This document shows positions 24,005 through 37,600 of a stretch of 64,000 bases of DNA, piece after piece (position 1 is the first letter of the stretch; each line of letters begins with the position of its first letter). This DNA is from Stratiolaelaps scimitus (Eukaryota; Arthropoda; Arachnida; Mesostigmata; Laelapidae): positions 8,866,001-8,930,000 of the forward strand of contig JABWDB010000008.1 in the NCBI GenBank assembly GCA_019614645.1, read 5' to 3'. The position numbers and the translations under genes are program-made. Under the pieces are notes generated by a model that was not told where the DNA came from, searched no databases, and worked only from the letters and a program-made list of their open reading frames with translations.

Positions 24005-25308
24005 ATGCGATCCGGTCGGCCCGTGCGTCCGCGTCCACCAACGGCGGCCGTATCATATCGTGTTCTGCCGGCGTCTGCGGGGGCGGTGCTCCCAAGTATG
24101 GGCGCCGGGGTGTTTGCACGCCGCGTGAATTTTCGCCTGCGTGTCCTTCTCATCCTGTGCGTAGCCATTGTTGCGTGCGTTCTTCTAGCAAACGTCCTCT
24201 TCATTCGGCGCGACCGGCGGGATATCAACGGACCGTCACTGTCGAAATCTGAGTCCGGTGAGTAGGGGGTTAGCTTCGATTCGTTCCTCCTCGTGCTGAC
24301 AACCTCCTCGGCAGTAGCTTTTTAGAAATCTATTAACCTAAACAACCTAGCTATTTTGACGACGGCGGCTGACCTAACGTAAAGCTGAACCCAAATGTCT
24401 CGTACAACGAGAGCCTTAATTCTCTATCGGACAAGAATTGCAGTTGAAAAAATTGTCATCACGTAGGACCAGAGAACTGATCCTTGCGATGTCACGATGG
24501 TGACCTTCTCCCATATATATTTATATAAATATATATATATATACACATCCGCAGACCACATTGGTCGCCGCTACTACTTTCAAATCTTATTGCGGAGATA
24601 CTGCCCATAAAAGTCAATGCGGCTCCACTCAGATTTGAACCTCAGACTCCACCAAGCTTCCTCTTGATACTGCCTGCCTTATCCGCAAGGCCATGTCCGC
24701 AGACCGGGCGGTCGTTCTACGGATAGGCTACTTCGCCGGAGAAGCAATGAACGTCTCAGTCGATAATAATAATAATAATAGTAATTAATATGGAGGAGTA
24801 TAATTGTTTCTAGCCATTTTTTTGTTACTAGATAATTGGCTATTTAACGTGGTTTTGGATTAATTGCAGGTGCCCAAATGGAGGGTGCATCTCATATCGA
24901 ACGCGAGGACGGAATGTTAGAGCGGATCCGTCACGGCGGTCGTCGGGGACATCCAGCTGTAAATTTTCCCCATAAAATTGTACATTTCGATCTTAAGGGG
25001 GCACCCTTAAATGTAAGTTTGGCATTCGTTTACGTAAGCGGGTTTGATTTTTTCTAGCATACGACGCTGGCAATGAAAAATTGCTGATGATATTTTAGTG
25101 TGGCATTTGCTCTGGTTTACGTCCAAGTATGAATCGCATAATATTTAGTAATTTCGATAATTTCCTCGAACAAACCTCCACGCATAATGAAACGATTATA
25201 TCTACTCCCATGTTTCACTATATACAAGAGAGATTAGCAAATGTAATCACAAAGCAAAACTACAATAATGGTCCCTGCTGAAACTAGTACACTATAATAA
25301 GATCATGA

Positions 25309-25349
<41 letters not shown>

Positions 25350-28300
25350 CTAGTTATTATCATAAATGAGCTCGATTTTAAATTTCTCATTCACTTCTCA
25401 TGATGCTTCATCTCGAACCTTTGCATGTATTCCTGTTTCTTAGATCTCCTATATTGAACAGATTTTACCACTACTAGCGAAACTCGGTGCCACCGGTCTT
25501 CTCATAGAATATGAGGACATGTTCCCCTATGAGGGGTCACTAGCCGATGTCGTGGCAGGCAACGCCTATTCGAAAGATGACATTCGAAGTATTCTGCAGG
25601 CAGCCAAAGCCAACAATCTCATTGTAATCCCGCTGGTGCAGACCTTCGGTCATCTTGAGTTCGTACTGAAACTACATGGATATAAACATCTTCGCGAGGT
25701 ATGTCCACCCTCACTGTCCATCTGTATTTATATTATCATAATTTGATCGGAGCGTTATAATTTATTTTTTGTTATCGTGGATTGCATCACGTTGTATTCG
25801 CGCGTACGTCGGTTATTTATTTGAACGATTCGTGATTTTAAATTAAATTTAGAAATTATTATTATATGTGAATGATAATGGGAACCATTGCGAAATAAGT
25901 AATATCTCTTCGGCGGCCAGGTTGGCAACGACCAGGTCGATAAAATATGAACACCATATTTTTGATTCACGCCATTCCCAGTGATTTATCATGAAAGCAG
26001 TGTAAGTAAGTGTTCGCACAATTTGTGAGTATAATGGTCCAATTGTAGGCAGAGAGTACGACTCCACCCAGCATTCAAACATTTTCAGTATTCGGCTTTA
26101 TTGGATATATATTTATTCTATATGCAATAAAAACAAGCATGTCTACAGCAACGATGCACATCGTTGCAAAATAGGTAATTACTTCATTGCACTCTGTGTC
26201 ACCCTATCGAAACGCTCAACACACAATTGAAAAATAAGAGAAATCGATCTGTCACCAGAGTTGTCCCTTGATATGATCAAAGCGAATCTTCGCTAACTAT
26301 ACAACGAAATGCGTTCGTGCAAGATTCCCAATGTCCACACAACGGTCATTGGCCGATTAAGCATTCAACTGCTCTACAAAATACCTTACCATCCCATATC
26401 ATTTCATTACGTCTTTATTATGAATGAACAAGTGTATATTAATGAATGTTTCTTGAGGTTGAAAGAAGCCGTGAACTGTTTTCCTCTGTTTAGTCTTTTT
26501 TGTTTATCCAACAAAGAACTCGGAATTCGGTATTAGCGAAATCAGCTGCGCCCTATTCGTTCAACGCCTTCGCGCGTTTCAGGTCTCGCATAACCCACAG
26601 GCCCTGTGCCCATCTCGCAATGCCAGTGTTGCCATGGTCCATGAAATGCTACAGCAGGTGATCGATCTGCATCAAGGCTATATCACCCATATACACATCG
26701 GTAGCGACGAGGTGTTTGCTCTCGGTGAATGTGATATCTGTCAGAATCGGATGGCTGAGCATGGCTGGACGAAGGGCAATCTATTTCTAAATCACGTCAG
26801 CAACGTCGTGCAATTCGTGAAGCAGCTAGGCGTGCAGACCATCTTATGGGACGACATGTTCCGACAGGTCGACGAGGACACTCTTCGGAAGTCGCCACTC
26901 GTCAAGCTTGTCGAGGTCATGGTAAGCGTGGACTCTTTCTTATGTTGCTATTGTTGTTGTGTACTCGATAGTAAAAATGAGAGATTCGCTTGTCGTTGAC
27001 AACTTCACTGTATAGCTATGTCACACAAAGCGTTCGCTGGAACTCAGCGACATTTACCTGAAATATACGCTGATGTTTACGGTAGGGCAAGAATAACATC
27101 ATCAATAATAATCTCGACTCGACCAGGTGTGGAACTACGCCAAGACCATCAACTTGGCTGGGGTTCTCGGCAAATACGTCGCAGCAGGCTTTCCTGGCGT
27201 ATGGGCCGCTTCGGCGTTTAAGGGCGCTACAGGCCCTTCGCAACAGCTACCCGATTTTCGTCTACATCTGCTCAATCACTATTCGTGGACGCAGCTCGTG
27301 CGCCAGTTTGCTGACAAGATCAATCTCAAAGGGATCGCTATTACGGGCTGGCAGCGTTATGATCATTTCGGCGCCCTCTGCGAACTGTTCCCCGTCGGCG
27401 TGCCCGCGCTTGCGTTGTGTCTCGGCTACCTACAGGTGGGCCGGGTTGACGATCAGGTACGCAGCAGACAACCACACAAAAAATACTACGAAAAGTAATA
27501 ATTGGCTATATATGTCTTGTTTCCTACTATATATAATCATATTTGCAATAAAGCCCGGCGTTGAAAGCGATTCTTGCTAACAATTGATTTAATATTGTAT
27601 GTTTTATTGTATATCGTTGTTGTTGTTTCTGTTGCTGCTGCGGCCCCCGCGTTCGTTCACAGTTGCTCAGCGACATTCGTACTGTGCTCAAGTGCAATCG
27701 GCCTCTTCCAATCTTCGAGGATCCTGGTTACAGTGGGATCCCTCTAATTTGTGACTTCCCAGGAAGCCGTGTTCTCGCTGATGTGTATCAGTGGGCCGAA
27801 CTTCAGCAAAGCAAACAGCAACTAATAAGCACCAATCAGTATCTAGGATGGATGACAGAGATGAACCGCAGGTGGGTTCACGTCTGCGGTACTTGTTAGC
27901 GAGCGACATATACCTTGAACGAGAGTATATATCCCCTTTAGATATTACCGGGAGCTCGACTTAACCGTTGCGGTATTGCAAAACCATGTGTATGCCTAAA
28001 AATCAAGTAGCAATGCCTCGTCTAAAGATGTCGATACGAAGCGCTTAAGACATTGTTTCATTTTGATTTTATGAATTTTGGATAGATAAATGATACAGTA
28101 ATTTCATTGGAACATCCGCGCGTGTGTGTGTGTTTGATTATAAGCCAATAATACGTGTGTCGTTTCGCCGTTGTATCTTGAACAGGAACCGGTTCAGCGC
28201 TCCAGAGCATGTGATCCAAGGAACGAGAGAGTTGCCAGAGCTCATATCAACTTGTATACGCTTACGCGAGTCGTTCCTCAACAATTTAGCCCAGGTGGCC

Positions 28301-28441
28301 GATAAGTATTCGGCCAACGAGTGGGTAGCTACGTTCATCGATCCGATGCAGCGGTGGCTTGAGAAATTGCAGACGGATACCCAGCAGATGCTCGCGAAAG
28401 ACGAGTGGCCCAAGCGCCCGTTAACTAACGACAACGCCTGA
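24005..28441 (+). CDS. HEXD: Hexosaminidase D (GH20 family), type II membrane-anchored, seven exons
   Basis: Role: a GH20 exo-glycosidase removing terminal N-acetylhexosamines. Exons: 24005-24257, 24870-25012, 25444-25698, 26583-26921, 27127-27456, 27663-27871, 28186-28441; all joins keep phase and the product is about 594 residues. The first exon encodes one hydrophobic segment (LRVLLILCVAIVACVLLANV) after a basic stretch, a signal anchor that would face the catalytic domain to the lumen or outside. The GH20 core starts at KIVHFDLKGAPLN; then come EYEDMFPYEG, QTFGHLEFVLK and the catalytic pair in HIGSDEVFALG (exon 4), and later PGVWAASAFKG and ITGWQRYDH. The end, NDNA, is followed by TGA. 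A later ATG at 24098 is an equally good start. Exon 5 has a second in-frame donor at 27435. Confidence 0.93.
24545..24715 (-). repeat. tRNA-derived SINE-like repeat in the first intron of the hexosaminidase D gene
   Basis: On the minus strand a box-A-like TGGCCTTGCGGATAAGGC is followed by a box-B-like GGTTCAAATCT, the internal Pol III promoter arrangement of tRNA-derived SINEs. The segment TCCGCAGACC recurs at both ends (about 24548 and 24694), each copy followed a few bases later by GGTCG, giving flanking direct repeats that each can also fold as GACC...GGTC. Confidence 0.4.
25310..25349. repeat. (TTA)n microsatellite
   Basis: About 13 units of TTA/ATT inside the second intron of the hexosaminidase D gene, some 95 bp upstream of the exon 3 acceptor. 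Confidence 0.9.
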
Positions 28442-29017
28442 AAGCATTTGACGAGGAGTGTAGACGCAGGAACTCCGCAGGCTAGCTGGGGTTCGCCATC
28501 GCCTGCAAGTGACGTCTCCCATACTCCCATGTAATGCGAGTAGAACTGGCTGCTCCAAAGCTGTTCAACTGTGTTTCATGCCTAGTGACCACGATTGACG
28601 CCAGCCTTCGTTTGGTCGCCCAAGTTCACTCCCAAGTTAGTCTACGGAACGACAACAAAGGATTCATCGAATTGTCGCTATTTGCGTTAAGTTTTCACGA
28701 GGAGACTGCGCCAGTCTTCACGCTGAATTCGGCATTAATGACTACAAAAAATCGGGACCCCGATGATCGGGGACGGAACCTCTCGGTCACAGGCGAAGAC
28801 CCGCACTTAAGCTTCGTATAAGCTCAGGCTATTTATGGGTACGCCGGCCGTCTCCGTGAACCGAATGCTCGCTATATTCAACCGAATGCATCTGTATTCA
28901 ACCTATCATTATAACATCGAAGACAAAAGAGAACTCCAACTTGATCAAGCATCAGTGATCGTTCCTCAACTCAATCATAATTTGTGTTCTTCTTTTCATT
29001 GTGTTATACTTAGGGGA

Positions 29018-29054
<37 letters not shown>

Positions 29055-29659
29055 ACCAATGTGCGGTTCATATCTCGCACACGATTTGCCGAAGTCGAGG
29101 AAAACCGAAGAAGACTTCCCCCCAACTCTCCCCAAATCTTCCAAAACGTGTACATTTGCGCGAGACCATTATGTCCAACCCTTTCACCCGTTTTGTATTT
29201 GACGAGAGGAGCTGCTTGTCCCCAGACGCGATCGAATAGTTCAGATCGAGTGAGAGCACGAATGTCTGGTTCAGATACTTGCCATTGGATCCGATGATGA
29301 TTTCTTTTTCGACTGACCCTTTAGAGGAAGGATGTCGGAGGAAATCGACGAGACGTCGCCGACCAGTTGAGCGACTAGCGGCAGTTTGTCCACAGCATAG
29401 GCAGAAGAAATGTGTATAAATGTCAATGCCACACAACCGTGTTCGGCGATGATGGTGCAATTATAATGTGTGTGACAGCTGCTTATTGGCACAATGCTCG
29501 TACGCTGATAGGGACGCATAATCTGTAGATATCATCATATATAAAAAGCGGTGGAAGAGGCACAGTGGTGGAGAAGTGATTATGGGAATTGTGCGATTGA
29601 CGTCAAGTGGACTGACGTCACTGGACAGCACATATTGTCCACTCGTAGTGATAAACATG

Positions 29660-29719
<60 letters not shown>

Positions 29720-29808
29720 TCCTATAGCATTATTACTATTAATAACCCGAAACCTTGCTGAAGTCGATCAAGACACGTCCAGTTTTCCATTGCGGTGGAT
29801 GGAAACTG

Positions 29809-29865
<57 letters not shown>

Positions 29866-31286
29866 TGTGTGTGTATGTGTACATATATGATGACATGATC
29901 GTATTTACGATGAAGAGACGATTCACATGATTCAGAAAGCGAAAAGCCTCCATGTAGCAAGTATGTATGGACATATCACCCTGATCGTACACGTCCATAC
30001 GAAATAGAATCATTCAGTCGGTCTGATCATCTACGTTAGATTGATGGCGTTTTCATCTTAGTAACACCACCCAGTTCGTCGGTACGGCTATCTGAGATCC
30101 TATCGATTCGTTGATTGGCCTACTTCTTGTGGATAGTGTTGCTCCTTTGCAACGTCTAGCTATATACATTGCCGAAATTACGTGGCACTGTGTCTTGCAC
30201 TTAAAAGCTGCGTTGTTTGAGCTGAATCTCAACGGCTCCCCTCATGTGACAGGCCCTCTGCCCAGAGACGATCAGTGGTGATCTCTCATCGTCGTCGATA
30301 CTCTCTTGTAGCCATCGCATTTCGTTTACCGATCCATCATTCACCCTACACTGTGTTCTTTTTTTTTGGATAAAATTCGAATATGTGCTATATTTCGACA
30401 TTTGCGTTTGTGTATACATTGACATTGTTGCGTGACACAAAAAGCATTCTTCTATTTAGGCTGAAAAAGAAGCAATAAATGTCATTATGATGAGAAATGT
30501 ACAAACATCATGGTATTTATTTTTCAATTGATTCTTGTTTAAACTTGCCACTATCGAAGCGTTGCGTAACAGTCATGAGACTGAAAGCAGTTGTTTTGCT
30601 CGTTCGGGGTAGCCGAGTCGACGAAACAATATGGAATATAGTAATCAATATGAACGCATCTATAACATTGGTGATTGTTTAGCAACATCATAATATTGAA
30701 ACGTAAAAGTTATATAAGAAAAATAATAATAATAATAATAAAAATAGTAATAATATTAATTATAAGAGTTATCGTATAAACGTTTCTTTTGTCCGTAGCA
30801 AAAAGCATCTCTATTTCCTGTCATCTCCCATACCTCCTGTTAACCTGTGCACTAGATCGTGAGTTGATAACTAGCCATAGGCTGAGGACAACTTGCCAAT
30901 CGAAACGGCAGTGTCGAGCGGAGCTGTTGTCTAATATCCTCTATATTAGCAACGTGTGAATGCTGTTTAAATGTAATCCGTACTATTGCTCGTAAACTGT
31001 AACCTTGAACGGGGCCTTACTGATGTCGAATGATACGATTGTATGCTATTGTTAAAAGAGTGGCTCAAAGTGCCATTTACAAACCTACCCCCCCCCCCTA
31101 CTCCGCCCGGGTTGTATAGGTCTATAGATATTGTCGAATGTGTCAGAATTGCAAGAAAAAGGTGCCGGCTTCTTCGTTACCGTGTACCTCCAGTGCAAAG
31201 CAACCCCGTGCGTGTATGCTGCTTACAAAGGCGTGTCTCTCCAAAACACGTGTGTGTGTGTTCGTGTGTATGTGTCGGTGTTTGAT
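28442..31286. other. Intergenic stretch between two convergent genes
   Basis: Holds the 3' flank of the hexosaminidase D gene and three long TA tracts at about 29019-29051, 29665-29716 and 29811-29862, plus a (TAA)n run near 30722-30741 and a C9 run at about 31089. No exon or RNA gene was recognised. Confidence 0.55.
29665..29862. repeat. Pair of long (TA)n tracts
   Basis: Two uninterrupted TA tracts of about 52 bp each (29665-29716 and 29811-29862), separated by 94 bp of unique sequence and followed by GT-rich sequence. They are the densest TA cluster in the window. Confidence 0.9.
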
Positions 31287-31292
31287 TTTATT
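31287..31292 (-). terminator. Polyadenylation signal of the F-box/LRR gene
   Basis: AATAAA on the minus strand, about 38 nt past the TGA of the last F-box/LRR exon. This would give a very short 3' UTR. Confidence 0.5.
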
Positions 31293-31329
31293 AATATGTA
31301 CGCTTAATTATCTGAAGTCGATCAGTCGA

Positions 31330-34300
31330 TCAATTAAATATCATATCCTTGTAGCAAGATAGAAGGTAGTACATGCTTATGTGACAGCTGGTAGCCGATC
31401 GCACCAGGGTGACACGGTCCGCTCGATCGAAGTTTGACTTGACCAGCTCGAAGTACTTGCCATCACTAAGCACGAGACATCGGAGTCTGAGGCATTTTAC
31501 GCGGATCGTGTCGATCGCCTAGAAGGGAAGATTCAAAAGACATTCGAGTGGGACACGTTAAGCAAGCATCTAGCGCGGTACTGTTAGCCACATGCCGGGG
31601 TCAGCAATGACATTGGTCAGGACATAAAGCCAATAGATAACTCTGAAAGGAATCAAGGTTAGGTAGGTCCGTAATAGAATACAACGTGGCACTCTCCACA
31701 TAAATGAAACACGGTGAATCACCCTCTAACCCACAAGTCGACTGGCTTTTTCCGTATATTTGCGTTCTAGAAATAACGAATCTGTTTATTCCTCAAGTAG
31801 TATGTCCCGTATACAATTTCCATAGTGCTGCTGTTCAACTTTAGTTAGTAAATGTGCGATAGATTGCTTCTTTAATACTGTTATTATGTATAACTGTGAA
31901 CGTCCGAGCGTCGCAGCGTTTCTCGTCGGGATCAACGTCGCATATCGCTAATAAGTTACCTTCGAGCTCTTGTCACTGAAACGAAGTGTCTCGGAGTCCC
32001 ATCCAATCTCGAGTCTTCGAAGGTCGGAGCAGTTGTTGGCGAGATGGTCGAAAATTCCGTCAACGTGAATCTTGGCGGTGATTTTTTTACAGCAACCAGT
32101 CGGCATGCCCATTACGAGGATCCTAAGAACAGCATACGAGAACGCGTATCTTAGCTAGCGGATACACATAGACAGGAACTGCATCAGAGGCATTGGGCGC
32201 CAAGTTATGGCAACGCGTTTGCGTCATTGCAGAACATGGGTTCATGTTCAACCCCTATAAATAATACGAATGCAATATATTCGTCGTGCAAATGTATGCA
32301 AGGAGAGAGAACTGGTAGGACGAACTGTTCGCCAGCAGAAATGTACAATTTTATAATATACATTTGCAAAAAAAGAGAGATTGAAAACTTTGCTAGAACA
32401 GAGGGAATTTTCGACATAGTATTGACTTACTTGATTTTCTTTATAATCGGGATGGTAATCGACCAGAACCCCTCGCACAGATGAGGGATGCCCGATAATA
32501 CAAGACCCTGCAACTGCGGCCCAATGAGGCGCACGATTTTGAGCAGCATTTCCTCCGAGATATTCTCATTTCGGTCGAGATCAAGCGCTACAAGATTCTT
32601 ATAACTGCCTTTCTCGATCATGGTGTTCAGGACAAGGTCGTTGAAGCCATCCTGCTGTCCGGCGGCGAAGTAGCGCAGGTTAGTACAGCGGCTCACGATA
32701 TCGATGAGGCAGTCGGTGGAGAGGTCTGTAGCGCTGATGTCTAACTCTTGAAGATTTGTGCCTTCCCAGTCAACCGCGATTACATTTTCAGGCTTAAGAC
32801 CTGCGAGCAATCAAGTGGCATGTTTATCATAAATATATATATATATATATATGGTTCAGGTAATACAGTGTGGTCTTGTATATTATTATTTAGTTCATGA
32901 TGCTTACGAAATAGGCGACAACAATACGACGCTTGATGAGCTCCTTACCTGTATGCGGGGCGAGCAATGTTTTGAGTTTCTTGCATCGTGAGAATAATAT
33001 CTTGAGCGTTGTGCCAGCGACCTTATTGCAATAAGGTACTCCTAGGGTCTCCAGCTGGATGCAATTCGATGAGAAAGCCTCAACATGGGAGTCGTCCACG
33101 AATGCGATTCCGTACATGTTTACACATCGAAGATTTGGCACCGCCGATTTGAGCTTGTGAATATTAATCACCTCGTAAATTTCCTCCTCTTCCTCACTTA
33201 CATTCTCATACGTACCTGCCGAAGCAAACGAAACCTTCATTTAATTATTCACGTTGAGTACAATGTATATATCGAAATAGAATCGTAATGGAAGATTAAA
33301 TCTGAGTAATTAAATGGTATTATACGTGGATGATAACGGCGGAGCTGACATTCGTATCATATATGTCAACTCCAACTACTAGAGTTTGTACTTTGTAAAC
33401 ACAAAATTTAATTCATGACAAGTGAAGCTTGGTGGAAGATTTGTCAGTGTAGTGTACTGATTATGGATGAACCAAATTTCGAAAGAAAAGTATGATACTT
33501 TTGGAGTTGACAACTTCGAAGTTCAGCGGAAAAATTCGAACTACACTGAGGAGACACTTTGAATGTGCTGGCACTCAGCTCTTCCCCTGTTGTCACAGGC
33601 GTCGCCTGTGTTTAATGTTTAGGTGTCACTACGAGGACCTTGTCAGACCCATCTAAGGCACAATCATTGCCTGCGCCTTAGTGCGATAGGTTCGTCCACT
33701 TAGCATGCCTGGTTGATGTTGTGAGTAATTTCAGAGTAAAGCAAGGAGACTCGAAGCGTCGAGAAGTTGACGTCCAGACCTGAAAACGAGGGACGACTGC
33801 TACATTTCAATTACGATGAAAATCAGCGTTGATGATGGTGGCACCTATGCCTCGCCTCCTCCTGACAGGACGCCAGCGGCTTCAGGTAGCGAGTAAAATA
33901 ATAACGAATAAAATTTCCTATTCATTTACCTATCAAGTGTAGAACCTCGAGTCCGTTAATAAAATTGTAGATTTTCCTCATGAAGCCTTCCATAAAGATG
34001 ACCTCCGAGAGGCATATGCACATCACTCGCAGCTTGGTCGGAAACGCGTTGAGGTCGTTGAAGTCATGAAGCTGCATGGCAGTACTGAAGTCAAGTAACA
34101 TGTGCGTCAGATTTGGACATTTGTAACTCAGCTCGTGGAGAACTGTGTGGGTGATTAGCTCGATTGGCAGTTCGATGTAGCGAAGCGATGCGGCTGAAAT
34201 ATCACAATGCATAGCGACAGAGACAGAGAGAAAAAGATTCGATTTCTAGAGCTGCAATCAAAGGGTGTTCTTAACCGCGGCTCGGAATGGTGTAGGGTTA

Positions 34301-34683
34301 TATAACTAGATTGGTCTTCGACAGTGTTTACCTACCTAGATGATGAAGTATATAGCCACATAAGACACCGACACTAAGGACGACACCTGTGGTGGACGAC
34401 ACACTATTGGACCAAAAACGCGTACATATACATAGACAGTGTTGCGGGGTTGAGTTCATTGTGGGGCCATACCAAATCTGACGGAGATGAGCTGAAGCAG
34501 TTTGTCGATATTGTTGATATGTAGTCCGGAAATCTCTGGCCGCAACGACACATGCGACCAAAGCCGAGGATCCTGAGACACCTGACGCCATTTTCGACAA
34601 ACTCGTGCGAGGCGACCGACTTCTCGGGATGGAAGATACTTGAATATGTTGAGAAGAACCTTCTCCGGTAATTTATCGATTGT
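31330..34683 (-). CDS. F-box/leucine-rich-repeat protein (SCF substrate adaptor), six exons
   Basis: Role by family: the F-box binds SKP1 in an SCF ubiquitin ligase while leucine-rich repeats bind substrate. Exons (5' to 3'): 34473-34683, 33930-34193, 32949-33215, 32431-32800, 31960-32122, 31330-31518; every GT-AG join keeps phase. The first listed exon is the F-box: TIDKLPEKVLLNIFKYLP, then RLARVCRKWRQVSQDPRLW. The repeat exons read ELPIELITHTVLHELSYKCP, IYNFINGLEVLHLIG, EEEEEIYEVINIHKLKS, LQELDISATDLSTDCL and LRRLEIGWDSETLRFSDKSSK. The C-terminus is ISMYYLLSCYKDMIFN then TGA. I recognise a conserved animal FBXL-type protein but cannot assign the exact ortholog. The F-box exon starts at an acceptor (CTTGCAG|ACA, phase 0) with no ATG, so a first exon lies upstream, probably at 39483-39710. 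Confidence 0.88.
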
Positions 34684-37600
34684 CTGCAAGATTCATCAGA
34701 GTGATCATTCATTCAGAATTAATTGAAATTACCTTGGGGACCACGGTGTATTATCCTAAATTCAATGTATGCATGTGTTTGTTGTTCAATTTCCTTTTGC
34801 AGACGTTTACAATCTTTGCGGCAGTAGAGATTGTGGCCATATTTTCATAATATTCATAACAGATACCACTCCAATTGTGAGACTACTATATTGCCCACCG
34901 GAAACATGCATTTTTCAAGGAACATGAATAAGGTCGGCTGCATATGCTAGGACATAGGTTCTGTGTCAAATTTAAACGCAGCTTGACCTATTTATTTGAC
35001 GTTATTTTCCGGAGAGGCAATTATCCAAATATATAAATAATCATGGGCGAGTATTGAGTATGCACATCTGTGTTGCCCACCTGCTGCCCAGCCCTCCAAT
35101 GCTTCGTAGTATTATCATTTATATTTTGGTTCTCAACGACAACGTCAGCTACCAAAAGCTATCTCATCAGCATTGCCATCGTCTATTTGCTGAACGTTGA
35201 GCCATTGCAACTGGGCGAATGTTAGTGCCGGGGTTTAGTGCTACAAGCGAATCCTTGAAACGAAACAGAAACGCATGGCGCGCTCTATGTCGCATTCGTT
35301 GGTCTCTGCTCAAATTTACTGGTGAACTTATTTGCGACAAACCGAAAATCTGCTCAACTCGAATGGCTGCTGCCTAGCGGCAGTGGTCGCCACTGATTGT
35401 CCTGAAATCTGCATAGAAACCTGTCACCCGAACGATCAGGTCTTTGCCGATGGGCCCCTCTCACTCGAACCTTCGTATGGCATTCGACTAGAACCGCAGT
35501 CTCCTTGGCGAGACTGGTGGCTGGTTTGACTCGCTAATTCAGCGCCGACAACTGCAGGCCGATAGGTTTCTAAGCGGGTGCCAGCAAAGCGAGACTTCCC
35601 GACACTCGCTTCAAGTGGGGTTTCATTGGCTCGGTCGGCCATAGAGAGAACATTGTTTTGCTAGCGCCATACACACCGTGCGGGGCCTAGATATCACTGG
35701 GAGTTGTTGGCTATAGTTGTCGGGCTCAGTTAATGCTCTGCTCTGGTGTCGATGCTGATGAATAAGACAATGAGCACACTCAGGAACTGTTGAATGTACA
35801 CACTCGGAATGTTTTGCGTAAGGCCCGATATTCGACTTCGAATATTAGATAACTGATGAGGCAAGGTTAACTAGTGATCGTTGGACGAATATCCTCTCGA
35901 TCGAAGAATCAGTCTAAATTCTCGAGTTTCGCTTTAGAATCAGCTCTTCCTGTTTCGTTTTTCCTGTCTTGGAGACGGGCGATGGTGAATAATGGTCTCG
36001 TGGCTCCAATTGGCCACACTGGATTCTTCTTGCATTTACGATAATATAAGATTAGCCTCTATTGAATCGCGCACTTCAGCGATTCTTCACGACTTTTCCG
36101 AAATTGGAACATATCGACCTCATTTGAAATGGGGTGTCCCACCAGATGCTGGGCGCCATAGCGAAGAAGCAGATACACTTACATTCTATATCAATTTTAA
36201 CCTGTTCAATATTGTGTAGATGTTCTTGCAGGAACTGGAACACGAGACCATGTGATATCATCACACGATGCAACAGATAGATTCGCCTTTGACTGAAGGC
36301 CAAGTCTAAATAGATACGACACAGTTCTAGAACTGTTATACAATGCATTAATCTTTTGGCTATATCACACCAATTTCAATATTATCATTATTATTAATTT
36401 CTGTATTACTCTCTATATTATAGATTCTTGAGTAGAAGTTTTTAAGATAACAGCCCTCTTAGGCACAAACATGCCAAATTTATCCGAGTCGATTCTGTTT
36501 AAAGATGCCACACACATGTGGAACAGAGTTGCTGCCGTCTCAAGGGTATTTTTATTATATATCAAACAACTAACCGACAAAAAATAATCACCTCGAGCAC
36601 AATCATTCACAAGTCAGCTATTGAGTTATTGAAAGGCATGAAATCAGTTGTAGATAAGGGTTCACTGGTCGTTTGGATACCCCGAAGTAAGAAATTATTT
36701 GATTCCAATTAAAACGAGGAAATCGTTTACGCCTCTAACGGGACATTAGAATTTCTATTGGGCCAGGCATATTCGTCTAAGATGTCAAGTCGCGGAACCG
36801 ACGGACAAGAACGTCATGTCGCTTCTGTGAACATCCCCTGTTACGATTCCAGAACGTAGAAATGAGTATCTACATCGAAGGACGAAACCTCCATTAAGTA
36901 GCATCGCATTCGCCAGCTTTGCGGTAATACGCTTCACAAAGCTTTCTTGGCTACCATATTTCGTGTCACTCGAAATCACAAATTCAACTCATCGTCCTGC
37001 TGAGGAAGCTCTTTCTCAACTGTAGATCCCCAAGCGTTTTCAAACAGTTGACCCACCGTCACCAATACCCAGACGCAAAGCCCCTTATCGCTCTCTGTAG
37101 TACATCTCAGAGATGACACGCTTGGGCAATCCTAGAACACGCCCCTCGCAGGTGCTGCTCATCGTTTGCGTTTCTGAGCCGTCCTCATGCTCGTGTCGAC
37201 TTCCACAAACGACAAGCGCCACACAGTTAGAACAACACGGTCGTGTGGGACTTTGTCAATGGCCGCCATTACGTCATCTGCCCATCCAGCTGTAGCCCGT
37301 ACTAGAAGCGTTTGTAAGTGGCGGCCACCAGCTCGATCGTAGAGATCTCACAACGATGTGTTCAATGTGTCCCATGGGACGGTCGGTCGGAGAGCGAAAC
37401 GCGTCCACGCTCCCCTCATGAACGTACCGCAGTGATTTTTGGCTTTTGTACGGAGTCCTTGCCGTCCTTTCCGCCTTCCTTGAGATTGGCGATGGTGGCG
37501 GAGGACACCTCCGTTGGCAGGCCGGACCACATCCTTGTGGCGGCTCCGAGCCTTGATCGATCGTCAAGGACCTCGTCGAGTGACTCACAGCAACCGCAGG

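Noticed and set aside
25310..25349. Regularly spaced short repeats as a CRISPR array
   Set aside because: These are simple tandem microsatellites without spacers; the DNA is clearly eukaryotic nuclear.
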